32,484 nt of DNA. It comes from Nymphaea colorata (taxonomy: Eukaryota; Streptophyta; Magnoliopsida; Nymphaeales; Nymphaeaceae). The DNA lies in the NCBI RefSeq assembly GCF_008831285.2, contig NW_022204718.1, forward strand, positions 1-32,484. Direction: 5' to 3'. Of the stretch, positions 1 to 13,403 are shown one piece after another. Position 1 is the first letter of the stretch. Each line of letters opens with the position of its first letter. The notes under the pieces are model-generated. The model saw nothing but the letters and a program-made list of their open reading frames with translations, was not told where the DNA came from and made no database searches. Both the position numbers and the translations under genes were made by a program.

Positions 1-2292
1 ACTAAATCAGTCAATGTGAATGTAACAATAAGTTAACCACTTTCAATTAAATATGTGTGATCAAATGAATCAACTCATTAGATATGTAACTACAAGTTTA
101 ACTCATTGGATTAACTGCAATGGATCAACTAATACTTAGATCATTTGTATCTATATGAACTTGTGATCGCAATCATTTAAATCATTCATTTTAGATGTAA
201 TAACAAGTGAAACACCTTATATTTATTGTGATTGCACACATTGAATGACTTGAATCTCATTCATTTTCGTTTAAAATTGTGATTTCAATGTACTAAATCA
301 TTTAATATGGATTAACAATGTCTTAATCCACATTCAATTTAATATGCATGATCAAATGAATCAATCAATAATCTCACTATTATTGATACAAACTTAGGAT
401 TTCTTTCCATAGATCATTCACTATTGATGTAGCCACAAGTTCAACCGATTGGATTAACTACAAGGGATCGAACTAATGCATAGATCCCACTTATATCATA
501 TGAACTTGTGATTTGAATCAATTAAATAATTCATTATAGATGTAATAACAAGTGAGACACATTAGATTAAATATCGATGAGCAAATCAATCACTTGAATC
601 TCATTAATTTTCTTTTAAACTTGTGATTACAATCGACTAAATAATTCAATAAGGATGTTACAACAAGTAAAAAAAAATCAATTAAATATGCGTGATCAAA
701 AGAAACACTTAAATCCCACTCGTATTGAGGGAACTTGCGATTTCAATCCCTCAAATCGTTCGCCATAGATGTAACATGAAGTTAAACTCATTAGATTGGA
801 TACAGGGATCGAACAAATGCATTGGTTCCTTTTGTATCCATATAAACTAGTGATTTTAATCTTTTAAACCATTCATTACAGACTTTATAACAAACGAAAC
901 ATATTAGATTAACTACAAGAGATCATTTGAATGAGTTGAATCTCATTCATTTTCATACGAACCATTCAATGTGAATGCATCAACAAGTTAACCACTTTCA
1001 ATTAAATATGTGTGATCAAATGAATGAATTAAATCTCTCGGGGCATTGATACGAACTTATGATTTAAATCTCTTAGATCAATAATTAGATATGTAACTAC
1101 AAAGTTCAACTCATTAGATTAACTGCAAGGGATCAAACTAATGCATAGATCCCATTTGTATCCACGTGAACTTGTGATTGCAATCACTTAAATCATTCAT
1201 TATAGATGCAATAACAAGTGAAACACATTATATTTAGTGTGATTGAGCAAATGAATAACCTGAATCTCATTATTTCATTTAAACTTGTGATTTCAATCCA
1301 CTACATCATTTTAATATGTATTAATAAAATGTTATACATTTAATTTAATATGTGTGATCAAATGAATGAATTAAATCCCACTATTATTGACACAAATTGT
1401 AATTTCTTTTCCTTAGATCATTCATCATAGACGATGTAACAACAAGTTCAACTAATTGGATTAACTACAAGGGGTGTAACTAAGGTAATGATCCCATTTA
1501 CATACATATGACTTGTGATTTCAATCATTAAAATCATTCATTATACACGTATAACAAGTGAGACACATTAGATTAAATATGAGTGAGCAAATCAATCAGT
1601 TGAGTCTCATTCATTTTCTTTTAATCTTGTGATTTAATTCACTATATCATTTAATATGAATGTAATAACAAGTTAAGCACATTGAATTGAATATGTGCGA
1701 TCAACAGAATCACTTAAATTCCACTCGTAATGATAGTAACTTGTGATTTCCATTCCTTAAATCCTTCGCTATAGATGTAACAAGAAGTTAAACTCATTGG
1801 ATTATTTAAAAGAGATCAAACAAATTGTGATTTCAATCATTTAAACCATTCATTAACGATGTAACAACAGTGAGACACATTAGATTAATATAAGTGAGCA
1901 AACGAATCACTTGATTCTCATTCATTTTCTTTTAAGCTTGTGATTTCAGTCTACTAAATGATTCAATATGGACGTAACAACAAGTTAGGCACATTCAATT
2001 AAATATGCGTCATCAAAAGCATCACTTAAACCAACTCGCATTGATAGGAACTTGTGATTTCATCTCTTAAATTGTTCCCTATGTATGTAACAAAAAGTTA
2101 GCTCATTGCATTAGATACAAGGGATTAAACAATACATTGGTCTCATTTCTACCCATGTAAACTAGTGATTTTAGTCATTTTAATCATTCATTATAGACAT
2201 TGTAATGGGCGAAACATATTATATTAACTATAAGTGATCAAGTGAATGAGTTGAATCTCCTTCATTTTCATACAAACTTGTGATTTCAATTC
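1..2292. repeat. HOR unit 1 (2292 bp, full)
   Basis: This is a full unit with about 21 monomers and serves as the reference for phase. Shortened monomers that are shared by the full units sit near 60-80 (an A-C fusion, box lost), near 961 (A, about 20 bp missing with the box) and 1741-1824 (C, about 30 bp short). The A-tract that marks monomer 5 is at about 669-677. The window begins exactly at my chosen phase point, which is a coincidence of definition and not a biological boundary. I see no gene or transposon in it. Confidence 0.93.
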
Positions 2293-4582
2293 ACTAAATC
2301 AGTCAATGTGAATGTAACAATAAGTTAACCACTTTCAATTAAATATGTGTGATCAATGAATCAACTCATTAGATATGTAACTACAAGTTTAACTCATTGG
2401 ATTAACTGCAATGGATCAAACTAATACTTAGATCTCATTTGTATCTATGTGAACTTGTGATCGCAATCATTTAAATCTTCATTTTAGATGTAATAACAAG
2501 TGAAACACCTTATATTTATTGTGATTGCACAATTAATGACTTGAATCTCATTCATTTTCGTTTAAATTGTGATTTCAACGTACTAAACCATTTAATATGG
2601 ATTAACAACGTCTTATCCACATTCAATTTAATGTGCATGATCAAATGAATGAATCAATAAAATCCCACTATTATTGATACAAACTTAGGATTTCTTTCAC
2701 TATTGATGTAGCCACAAGTTCAACCGATTGGATTAGCTACAAGGGATCGAACTAATGCATAGATCCCACTTATATACATATGAACTTGTGATTGAATCAA
2801 TTAAATAATTCATTATAGATGTAATAACAAGTGAGACACATTAGATTAAATATCGATGAGCAAATCAATCACTTGAATCTCATTAATTTTCTTTTAAACT
2901 TGTGATTACAATCGACTAAATAATTCAATAAGGATGTCACAACAAGTAAAAAAAAAAATCAATTAAATATGCGTGATCAAAAGAAACACTAAATCCCACT
3001 CGTATTGAGGGAACTTGCGATTTCAATCCCTCAAATCGTTCGCCATTGATGTAACATGAAGTTAAACTCATTAGATCGGATACGAGGGATCGAACAAATG
3101 CATTGGTTCCTTTTGTGTCCATATAAACTAGTGATTTTAATCTTTTAAACCATTCATTACAGACTTTACAACAAACGAAACATATTAGATTAACTACAAG
3201 AGATCATTTGAATGAGTTGAATCTCATTCCTTTTCATACGAACCATTCAATGTGAATGCATCAACAAGTTAACCACTTTCAATTAAATATTTGTGATCAA
3301 ATGAATGAATTAAATCTCTCGGGCATTGATACGAACTTATGATTTAAATCTCTTAGATCAATAATTAGATATGTAACTATAAGTTCAACTCATTAGATTA
3401 ACTGCAAGGGATCAAACCAATTTATAGATCCCATTTGTATCCACGTGAACTTGTGATTGCAATCACTTAAATCATTCATTATATATGCAATAACAAGTGA
3501 AACACATTATATTTAGTGTGATTGACCAAATGAATAACCTGAATCTCATTCAATTTCATTTAAACATGTGATTTCAATCCACTACATCATTTTAATATGT
3601 ATTAATAAAATGTTATACACATTTAATTTAATATGTGTGATCAAATGAATTTATTAAATCCCACTATTATTGACACAAACTTGTGATTTCTTTTCCTTAG
3701 ATCATTCATCATAGATGATGTAACAACAAGTTCAACTAATTGGATTAACTACAAGGGGTGTAACTAAGGTAACGATCCCATTTACATACATATGAACTTG
3801 TGATTTTAATCATTAAAATCATTCATTATACACGTAATAACAAGTGAGACACATTAGATTAATATGAGTGAGCAAATCAATCAGTTGAGTCTCATTAATT
3901 TTCTTTTAATCTTGTGATTTCAATTCACTATATCATTTAATATGGATGTAATAACAAGTTAAGCACATTGAATTAAATATGTGCGATCAAAAGAATCACT
4001 TAAATTCCACTCGTAATGATAGTAACTTGTGATTTCCATTCCTTAAATCCTTCGCTATAGATGTAACAAGAAGTTAAACTCGTTGGATTATTTAAAAGAT
4101 ATCAAACAAATTGTGATTTCAATCATTTAAATCATTCGTTATCGATGTAACAACAAGTGAGACACATTAGATTAAATATAAGTGAGCAAACGAATCACTT
4201 GATTCTCATTCATTTTCTTTTAAGCTTGTGATTTCAGTCTACTAAATGATTCAATATGGATGTAACAACAAGTTAGGCACATTCAATTAAATATGCGTCA
4301 TCAAAAACATCACTTAAACCAACTCGCATTGATAGGAACTTGTGATTTCATCTCTTAAATTGTTCCCTATGTATGTAGCAAGAAGTTAAGCACATTGCAT
4401 TAGATACAAGGGATTAAAAAAATGCATTGGTCTCATTTCTACCCATGCAAACTAGTGATTTTAGTCATTTTAATAATTCATTATAGACATTGTAACAACC
4501 GAAACATATTACAATAACTATAAGTGATCAAGTGAACGAGTTGAATCTCCTTCATTTTCATACAAACTTGTGATTTCAATTC
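2293..4582. repeat. HOR unit 2 (2290 bp, full)
   Basis: The unit has the same monomer order as unit 1, with scattered single-base changes and 1-bp indels. The monomer-5 A-tract is the longest seen, 11 A at about 2948-2958. A short open frame on the minus strand, 2937-3122, lies wholly within repeat sequence and is not a gene. The near identity to unit 1 over the whole length is direct evidence that the 2.29-kb block, and not the 115-bp monomer, is the current unit of amplification. Confidence 0.93.
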
Positions 4583-6880
4583 ACTAAATCAGTCAATGTG
4601 AATGTAACAATAAGTTAACCACTTTCAATTAAATATGTGTGATCAAATGAATCAACTCATTAGATATGTAACTACAAGTTTAACTCATTGGATTAACTGC
4701 AATGGATCAAACTAATACTTAGATCTCATTTGTATCTATATGAACTTGTGATCGCAATCATTTAAATCATTCATTTTAGATGTAATAACAAGTGAAACAC
4801 CTTATATTTATTGTGATTGCACAATTGAATGACTTGAATCTCATTCATTTTCATTTAAAATTGTGATTTCAATGTACTAAACCATTTAATATGGATTAAC
4901 AACGTCTTATCCATATTCAATTTAATATGCATGATCAAATGAATGAATCAATAAAATCTCACTATTATTGATACAAACTTAGGATTTCTTTCCCATAGAT
5001 CATTCACTATTGATGTAGCCACAAGTTCAACGGATTGGATTAACTACAAGGGATCGAACTAATGCATAGATCCCACTTATATACATATTAACTTGTGATT
5101 TGAATCAATTAAATAATTCATTATAGATGTAATAACAAGTGAGACACATTAGATTAAATATCGATGAGCAAATCAATCACTTGAATCTCATTAATTTTCT
5201 TTTAAACTTGTGATTACAATCGACTAAATAATTCAATAAGGATGTTACAACAAGTAAAAAAAAAAATCAATTAAATATGCGTGATCAAAAGAAACACTTA
5301 AATCCCACTCGTATTGAGGGAACTTGCGATTTCAATCCCTCAAATCGTTCGCCATAGATGTAACATGAAGTTAAACTCATTAGATTGGATACAAGGGATC
5401 AAACAAATGCATTGGTTCCTTTTGTGTCCATATAAACTGGTGATTTTAATCTTTTAAACCATTCATTACAGACTTTATAACAAACGAAACATATTAGATT
5501 AACTACAAGAGATCATTTGAATGAGTTGAATCTCATTCATTTTCGTACGAACCATTCAATGTGAATGCATCAACAAGTTAACCACTTTCAATTAAATATG
5601 TGTGATCAAATGAATGAATTAAATCTCTCGGGCATTGATACGAACTTATGATTTAAATCTCTTAGATCAATAATTAGATACGTAACTACAAGTTCAACTC
5701 ATTAGATTAACTGCAAGGGATCAAACTAATGCATAGATCCCACTTGTATCCACGTGAACTTGTGATTGCAATCAGGTAAATCATTCATTATAGATGCAAT
5801 AACAGGTGAAACACATTATATTTAGTGTGATTGAGCAAATGAATAACCTGAATCTCATTCAATTTCATTTAAACTTGTGATTTCAATCCACTACTTCATT
5901 TTAATATGTATTAATAAAATGTTATATACATTTAATTTAATATGTGTGATCAAATGAATGAATTAAATCCCACTATTACTGACACAAACTTGTGATTTCT
6001 TTTCCTTAGATTATTCATCATAGATGATGTAACAACAAGTTCAACTAATTGGATTAACTACAAGGGGTGTAACTAAGGTAATGATCCCATTTACATACAT
6101 ATGAACTTGTGATTTCAATCATTAAAATCATTCATTATACATGTAATAATAAGTGAGACACATTAGATTAAATATGAGTGAGCAAATCAATCAGTTGAGT
6201 CTCATTCATTTTCTTTTAATCTTGTGATTTCAATTCACTATATCGTTAATAACAAGTTAAGCACATTGAATTAAATATGTGCGATCAAATGAATCACTTA
6301 AATTCCACTCGTAATGATAGTAACTTGTGATTTCCATTCCTTAAATCCTTCGCTATAGATGTAACAAGAAGTTAAACTCGTTGGATTATTTAAAAGAGAT
6401 CAAATAAATTGTGATTTCAATCATTTAAATCATTCATTATCAATGTAACAACAAGTGAGACACATTAGATTAAATATAAGTGAGCAAACGAATCACTTGA
6501 TTCTCATTCATTTTCTTTTAAGCTTGTGATTTCAGTCTACTAAATGATTCAATATGGACGTAACAACAAGTTAGGCACATTCAATTAAATATGCGTCATC
6601 AAAAGCATCACTTAAACCAACTCGCATTGATAGGAACTTGTGATTTCATCTCTTAAATTGTTCCCTATGTATGTAACAAGAAGTTAAGCTCATTGTATTA
6701 GATACAAGGGATTAAACAAATGCATTGGTCTCATTTCTACCCATGTAAACTAGTGATTTTAGTCATTTTAATCATTCATTATAGACATTGTAACAAGCGA
6801 AACATATTACACTAACTATAAGTGATCAAGTGAATGAGTTGAATCTCCTTCATTTCCATACAAACTTGTGATTTCAAATC
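4583..6880. repeat. HOR unit 3 (2298 bp, full)
   Basis: This is a full unit. It has a private deletion of about 14 bp near 6243 in the class A monomer 14: 'tatcgttaataacaag' replaces a longer form in which 'atttaatatggatg' precedes 'taataacaag'. The monomer-5 A-tract is 10 A. Otherwise it is the same 21-monomer plan as units 1 and 2. No gene is seen. Confidence 0.92.
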
Positions 6881-9089
6881 ACTAAATCAGTCAATGTGAA
6901 TGTAACAATAAGTTAACCACTTTCAATTAAATATGTGTGATCAAATTAATCAACTCATTAGATATGTAACTACAAGTTTAACTCATTGGATTAACTGCAA
7001 TGGATCAAACTAATACTTAGACCTCATTTGTATCTATATGAACTTGTGACCGCAATCATTTAAATCATTCATTTTAGATGTAATAACTAGTGAAACACCT
7101 TATATTTATTGTGATTGCACAATTGAATGACTTGAATCTCATTCATTTTCGTTTAAAATTGTGATTTCAATGTACTAAATCATTTAATATGGATTAACAA
7201 CGTCTTATCCACATTCAATTTAATATGCATGATCAAAAGAATGAATCAATAAAATCCACTATTATTGATATAAACTTAGGATTTCTTTCCCATAGATCAT
7301 TCACTATTGATGTAGCCACAAGTTCAACCGATTGGATTAACTACAAGGGATCGAACTAATGCATAGATCCCACTTATATACATATGAACTTGTGATTTGA
7401 ATCAATTAAATAATTCGTTATAGATTGAGACACATTAGATTAAATATCGATGAGCAAATCAATCACTTGAATCTCATCAATTTTCTTCTAAACTTGTGAT
7501 TACGATCGACTAAATAATTCAATAAGGATGTTACAACAAGTAAAAAAAAAATCAATTAAATATGTGTGATCAAAAGAAACACTTAAATCCCACTCGTATT
7601 GAGGGAACTTGCGATTTCAGTCCCTCAAATCGTTCGCCATAGATGTAACATGAAGTTAAACTCATTAGATTGGATACAAGGGATCAAACAAATGCATTGG
7701 TTCCTTTTGTGTCCATATAAACTAGTGATTTTAATCTTTTATACCATTCATTACAGACTTTATAACAAACGAAACATATTAGATTAACTACAAGAGATCA
7801 TTTGAATGAGTTGAATCTCATTCATTTTCATACGAACCATTCAATGTGAATGCATAAACAAGTTAACCACTTTCAATTAAATATGTGTGATCAAATGAAT
7901 GAATTAAATCTCTCGGGCATTGATACGAACTTATGATTTAAATCTCTTAGATCAATAATTAGATACGTAACTACAAGTTCAACTCATTAGATTAACTACA
8001 AGGGATCAAACTAATGCATAGATGTGATTGAGCAAATGAATAACTTGAATCTCATTCAATTTCATTTAAACTTGTGATTTGAATCCACTACATCATTTTA
8101 ATATGTATTAATAAAATGTTATACACATTTAATTTAATATGTGTGATCAAATGAATGAATTAAATCCCACTATTATTGACACAAACTTGTGATTTCTTTT
8201 CCTTAGATCATTCATCATAGATGATGTAACAACAAGTTCAACTAATTGGATTAACTACAAGGGGTGTAACTAAGGTAATGATCCCATTTACATACATATG
8301 AACTTGTGATTTCAATCCTTAAAATCATTCATTATACATGTAATAACAAGTGAGACACATTAGATTAAATATGAGTGAGCAAATCAATAAGTTGAGTCTC
8401 ATTCATTTTCTTTTAATCTTGTGATTTCAATTCACTATATCATTTAATATGGATGTAATAACAAGTTAAGCACATTGAATTAATTGTGTGCGATCAAAAG
8501 AATCACTTAAATTCCACTCGTAATGATAGTAACTTGTGATTTCCATTCCTTAAATCCTTCGCTATAGATGTAACAAGAAGTTAAACTCGTTGGATTATTT
8601 AAAAGAGATCAAACAAATTGTGATTTCAATCATTTAAATGATTCATTATCAATGTAACAACAAGTAAGACACATTAGATTAAATATAAGTGAGGAAACGA
8701 ATCACTTGATTCTCATTCATTTACTTTTAAGCTTGTGATTTCAGTCTACTAAATGATTCAATATAGATGTAACAACAAGTTAGGTACATTCAATTAAATA
8801 TGCGTCATCAAAAGCATCACTTAAACCAACTCGCATTGATAGGAACTTGTGATTTCATCTCTTAAATTATTCCCTATGTATGTGACAAGAAGTTAAGCTC
8901 ATTGCATTAGATACAAGGGATTAAACAAATGCATTGGTCTCATTTCTACCCATGTAAACTAGTGATTTTAGTCATTTTAATCATTCATTATAGACATTGT
9001 AACAAGCGAAACATATTACATTAACTATAAGTGATCAAGTGAATGAGTTGAATCTCCTTCATTTTCATACAAACTTGTGATTTCAATTC
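6881..9089. repeat. HOR unit 4 (2209 bp, internally deleted)
   Basis: The unit is about 90 bp short. The main loss is near 8022-8026, where 'gcatagat' of class C monomer 9 joins directly to 'gtgattgagc' of class B monomer 10. That removes about 88 bp, including the 'cacgtgaacttgtgattgc' box found here in the other units. A second loss of about 12 bp near 7424-7427 removes 'gtaataacaagt' of monomer 4. An open frame at 7599-7787 (+) is repeat sequence, not a gene. Confidence 0.92.
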
Positions 9090-11413
9090 ACTAAATCAGT
9101 CAATGTTAATGTGACAATATGTTAACCACTTTTAATTAAATACGTGTGATCAAATGAATCAACTCATTAGATATGTAACTACAAGTTTAACTAATTGGAT
9201 TAACTGCAATGGATCAAACTAATACTTAGATCTCATTTGTATGAAAATGAAGGAGATTTCAATGTGCTTGTGACCGCAATCATTTAAATCATTCATTTTA
9301 GACGTAATAACAAGTGAAACACCTTATATTTATTGTGATTGCACAATTGAATGACTTGAATCTCATTCATTTTCGTTTAAAATTGTGATTTCAATGTACT
9401 AAATCATTTAATATGGATTAACAACGTCTTATCCACATTCAATTTAATATGCATAATCAAATGAATGAATCAATAAAATCCCACTATTATTGATACAAAC
9501 CTAGGATTTCTTTCCCATAGATCATTCACTATTGATGTAGCCACAAGTTCAACCGATTGGATTAACTACAAGGGATCGAACTAATGCATAGATCCCACTT
9601 ATATACATATGAACTTGTGATTTGAATCAATTAAATAATTCATTATAGATGTAATAAGAAGTGAGACACATTAGATTAAATATCGATGAGCAAATCAATC
9701 ACTTGAATCTCATTAATTTTCTTTTAAACTTGTGATTACAATCGACTAAATAATTCAATAAGGATGTCACAACAAGTAAAAAAAAAATCAATTAAATATG
9801 CGTGATCAAAAGAAACACTTAAATCCCACTCGTATTGAGGGAACTTGCGATTTCAATCCCTCAAATCGTTCGCCATAGATGTAACATGAAGTTAAACTCA
9901 TTAGATTGGATACAAGGGATCGAACAAATGCATTGGTTTCTTTTGTGTCCATATAAACTAGTGATTTTAATCTTTTAAACAATTCATTACAGACTTTATA
10001 ACAAACGAAACATATTAGATTAACTACAAGAGATCATTTGAATGAGTTGAATCTCATTCATTTTCATACGAACCATTCAATGTGAATGCATCAACAAGTT
10101 AACCACTTTCAATTAAATATGTGTGATCAAATGAATGAATTAAATCTCTGGGGCATTGATACGAACTTATGATTTAAATCTCTTAGATCAATAATTAGAT
10201 ATGTAACTACAAGTTCAACTCATTAGATTAACTGCAAGGGATCAAACTAGTGCATCGATCTCATTTGTATTCACGTGAACTTGTGATTGCAATCACTTAA
10301 ATCATTCATTATAGATGCAATAACAAGTGAAACACATTATATTTAGTGTGATTGAGCAAATGAATAACCTGAATCTCATTCAATTTCATTCAAACTTGTG
10401 ATTTCAATCCACTACATCATTTTAATATGTATTAATAAAATGTTATACACATTTAATTTAGTATGTGTGATCAAATGAATGAATTAAATCCCACTATTAT
10501 TGACACAAACTTGTGATTTCTTCTCCTTAGATCATTCATCATAGATGATGTAACAACAAGTTCAACTAATTGGATTAACTACAAGGGGTGTAACTAAGGT
10601 AATGATCCCATTTACATACATATGAACTTGTGATTTCAATCATTAAAATCATTCATTATACATGTAATAACAAGTGAGACACATTAGATTAAATATGAGT
10701 GAGCAAATCAATCAGTTGAGTCTCATTCATTTTCTTTTAATCTTGTGATTTCAATTCACTATATCATTTAATATGTATGTAATAACAAGTTAAGCACATT
10801 GAATTAAATATGTGCGATCAAAAGAATCACTTAAATTCCACTCGTAATGATAGTAACTTGTGATTTCCATTCCTTAAATCCTTCGCTACAGATGTAACAA
10901 GAAGTTAAACTCGTTGGATTATTTAAAAGAGATCAAACAAATTGTGATTTCAATCATTTAAATCATTCATTATCAATGTAACAACAAGTGAGACACATTA
11001 GATTAAATATAAGTGAGCAAACGAATCACTTGATTCTCATTCATTTTCTTTTAAGCTTGTGATTTCAGTCTACTAAATGATTCAATATGGATGTAACAAC
11101 AAGTTAGGCACATTCAATTAAATATGCGTCATCAAAAGCATCACTTAAACCAACTCGCATTGATAGGAACTTGTGATTTCATCTCTTAAATTGTTCCCTA
11201 TGTATGTAACAAGAAGTTAAGCTCATTGCATTAAATACAAGGGATTAAAAAAATGCATTGGTCTCATTTCTACCCACGTAAACTAGTGATTTTAGTCATT
11301 TTAATCATTCATTATAGACATTGTAACAAGCGAAACATATTACATTAACTATAAGTGACCAAGTGAATGAGTTGAATCTCCTTCATTTTCATACAAACTT
11401 GTGATTTCAAGTC
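9090..11413. repeat. HOR unit 5 (2324 bp, with a short inverted tract)
   Basis: This is a full unit with about 15 extra bases. At 9236-9258 the expected 'tttgtatctatatgaac' is replaced by a 23-bp tract that is the reverse complement of 9051-9073 in the preceding monomer. It shares with unit 6 the private variants 'gtcaatgttaatg', 'caatatgttaacc', 'gcataatcaaatg' and 'aagaagtgagacac', so units 5 and 6 probably arose by a recent local duplication. No gene is seen. Confidence 0.92.
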
Positions 11414-12938
11414 ACTAAATCAGTCAATGTTAATGTAACAATATGTTAACCACTTTCAATTAAATATGTGTGATCAAATGAATCAACTCATTAGATATGT
11501 AACTACAAGTTTAACTAATTGGATTAACTGCAATGGATCAAACTAATACTTAGATCTCATTTGTATCTATATGAACTTGTGACCGCAATCATTTAAATCA
11601 TTCATTTTAGACGTAATAACAAGTGAAACACCTTATATTTATTGTGATTGCACAATTGAATGACTTGAATCTCATTCATTTTCGTTTAAAATTGTGATTT
11701 CAATGTACTAAATCATTTAATATGGATTAACAACGTCTTATCCACATTCAATTTAATATGCATAATCAAATGAATGAATCAATAAAATCCCACTATTATT
11801 GATCCAAACTTAGGATTTCTTTCCCATAGATCATTCACTATTGATGTAGCCACAAGTTCAACCGATTGGATTAACTACAAGGGATCGAACTAATGCATAG
11901 ATCCTACTTATATACATATGAACTTGTGATTTGAATCAATTAAATAATTCATTATAGATGTAATAAGAAGTGAGACACATTAGATTAAATATCGATGAGC
12001 AAATCAATCACTTGAATCTCGTCAATTTTCTTTTGAACTTATGATTACAATCCACTAAATAATTCAATAAGGATGTTACAACAAGTAAAAAAAAATCAAT
12101 TAAATATGCGTGATCAAAAGAAACACTTAAATCCCACTCGTATTGAGGGAACTTGCGATTTCAATCCCTCAAATCGTACGCCACAGATGTAACATGAAGT
12201 TAAACTCATTAGATTGGATACAAGGAATCGAACAAATGCATTGGTTCCTTTTGTGTCCATATAAACTAGTGATTTTAATCTTTTAAACCATTCATTACAG
12301 ACTTTATAACAAACGAAACATATTAGATTAACTACATGAGATCATTTGAATGAGTTGAATCTCATTCATTTTCATACGAACATTTCAATGTGAATGCATC
12401 AACAAGTTAACCACTTTGAATTAAATATGTGTGATCAAATGAATGAATTAAATCTCTCGGGCATTGATACAAACTTATGATTTAAAACTCTTAGATCAAT
12501 AATTAGATATGTAACTACAAGTTCAACTCATTAGATTAACTGCAAGGGATCAAACTAATGCATAGATCCCATTTGTATCCACGTGAACTTGTGATTGCAA
12601 TCAATTAAATCATTCTTTATATATGCAATAACAAGTGAAACACATTATATTTAGTGTGATTGAGCAAATGAATAACCTGAATCTCATTCAATTTCATTTA
12701 AACTTGTGATTTCAATCCACTACATCATTTTAATATGTATTAATAAAATGTTACACACATTTAATTTAATAAGTGTGATCAAATGAATGAATTAAATCCC
12801 ACTATTATTGACACAAACTTGTGATTTCTTTTCCTTAGATTATTCATCATAGATGATGTAACAACAAGTTTGACTAATTCAACAAGTTCGACTAAGTTGA
12901 ATCTGCTTCATTTTCATACAAACTTGTGATTTCAATTC
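11414..12938. repeat. HOR unit 6 (1525 bp, large internal deletion)
   Basis: The unit follows the normal plan until monomer 12 (class C) near 12870. It then jumps to the end of monomer 19 (class B), 'ttgaatctgcttcattttcata', near 12897. About 770 bp, or roughly seven monomers, are missing compared with its neighbours. The junction carries a small imperfect 18-bp direct duplication (12863-12880 and 12881-12898), which looks like a repair scar. Private variants tie this unit to unit 5. Confidence 0.92.
12863..12898. repeat. 18-bp imperfect tandem duplication at a deletion junction
   Basis: The sequence reads 'aacaagtttgactaattc' then 'aacaagttcgactaagtt', two copies differing at two positions. 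Intact units have only one related segment here, 'acaacaagttcaactaatt'. The duplication sits exactly where unit 6 skips about 770 bp, so I read it as filler made during repair of the break. Confidence 0.75.
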
Positions 12939-13297
12939 ACTAAATCAGTCAATGTGAATGTAACAATAAGTTAACCACTTTCAATTAAATATGTGTGATC
13001 AAATGAATCAACTCATTAGATATGTAACTACAAGTTTAACTCATTGGATTAACTGCAATGGATCAAACTAATACTTAGATCTCATTTGTATCTATATGAA
13101 CTTGTGATCGCAATTATTTAAATCATTCATTTTAGATGTAATAACAAGTGAAACACCTTATGTTTATTGTGATTGCACAATTGGATGACTTGAATCTCAT
13201 TCATTTTCGTTTAAAATTGTGATTTCAATGTACTAAATCATTTAGTATGGATTAACAACGTCTTATCCATATTCAATTTAATATGCTTGATCAAATG
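12939..13297. repeat. HOR unit 7, left part (before the retrotransposon)
   Basis: This part holds monomers 20, 21 and 1 and much of monomer 2, ending 'atgcttgatcaaatg' at the insertion point. The unit resumes at 22560 with 'aatcaataaatcccac', exactly the continuation found in the other units. The two parts sum to about 2305 bp, so the transposon split an intact unit without loss. Confidence 0.93.
13293..13297. repeat. Target site duplication, left copy (AAATG)
   Basis: These five bases directly precede the TGTCAC end of the element and match 22555-22559 exactly. A 5-bp duplication is usual for Ty3/gypsy integrases. In the uninterrupted units AAATG occurs once here ('gatcaaatgaatcaat'), so the second copy was made by insertion. 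Confidence 0.93.
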
Positions 13298-13397
13298 TGT
13301 CACGACCCCATTTTTGACACCAAAAATTTTCTTTCATTTCTATAATAGCGGAAGCAATATTGAGTCATGACCAGAACATAAAGAAATCAGACATTGT

Positions 13398-13403
13398 TTT
13401 ATT
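13398..13403 (-). terminator. Possible polyadenylation signal AATAAA in left LTR
   Basis: On the element strand this reads AATAAA, about 100 bp before the LTR's end. In many plant LTRs the R region ends shortly after such a signal, which would leave a U5 under 100 bp. The same hexamer is kept in the right LTR at 20400-20405. AT-rich DNA yields this hexamer often, so the call is weak. Confidence 0.3.

Larger units (their letters stand above)
1..13297. repeat. Left satellite array: nested higher-order repeat, ~115-bp monomers in ~2.29-kb units
   Basis: The whole stretch is tandem satellite with no gene. The anchor 'actaaatcagtcaatg' or a close variant recurs at 1, 2293, 4583, 6881, 9090, 11414 and 12939. 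Inside a unit, the box 'aacttgtgattt' and its variants recur about every 112-117 bp; in unit 1 it is at 161, 277, 394, 506, 621, 735, 848, 1057, 1172, 1285, 1397, 1513, 1627, 1741, 1825, 1938, 2052, 2163 and 2278. The box is missing from two shortened monomers, near 961 and near 70. Monomers fall into three classes in fixed order. B has 'acaagtgagacacatta' and ends in 'ctcattcatttt'. A has 'acaagttaagcacattcaa' and ends in 'cccactcgtattgata'. C has 'acaagttcaactcattgg' and 'ctacaagggatcaaac'. The order B-A-C is kept seven times per unit. Adjacent long units look nearly identical, while monomers within a unit are clearly diverged, which is the standard signature of a higher-order repeat. The strand has no meaning here. 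Confidence 0.95.

Noticed and set aside
2937-3122. 61-codon open frame, minus strand, in the satellite
   Set aside because: It lies inside HOR unit 2, matches no family, and equivalent frames in other units are broken by small indels.
7599-7787. 62-codon open frame, plus strand, in the satellite
   Set aside because: It is repeat sequence in unit 4 with no domain. Copies in neighbouring units have stops or shifts.
1-13297. CRISPR-like regularly spaced repeats
   Set aside because: The spaced boxes are part of a continuous diverged satellite. The sequence between boxes is also homologous, so there are no unique spacers.
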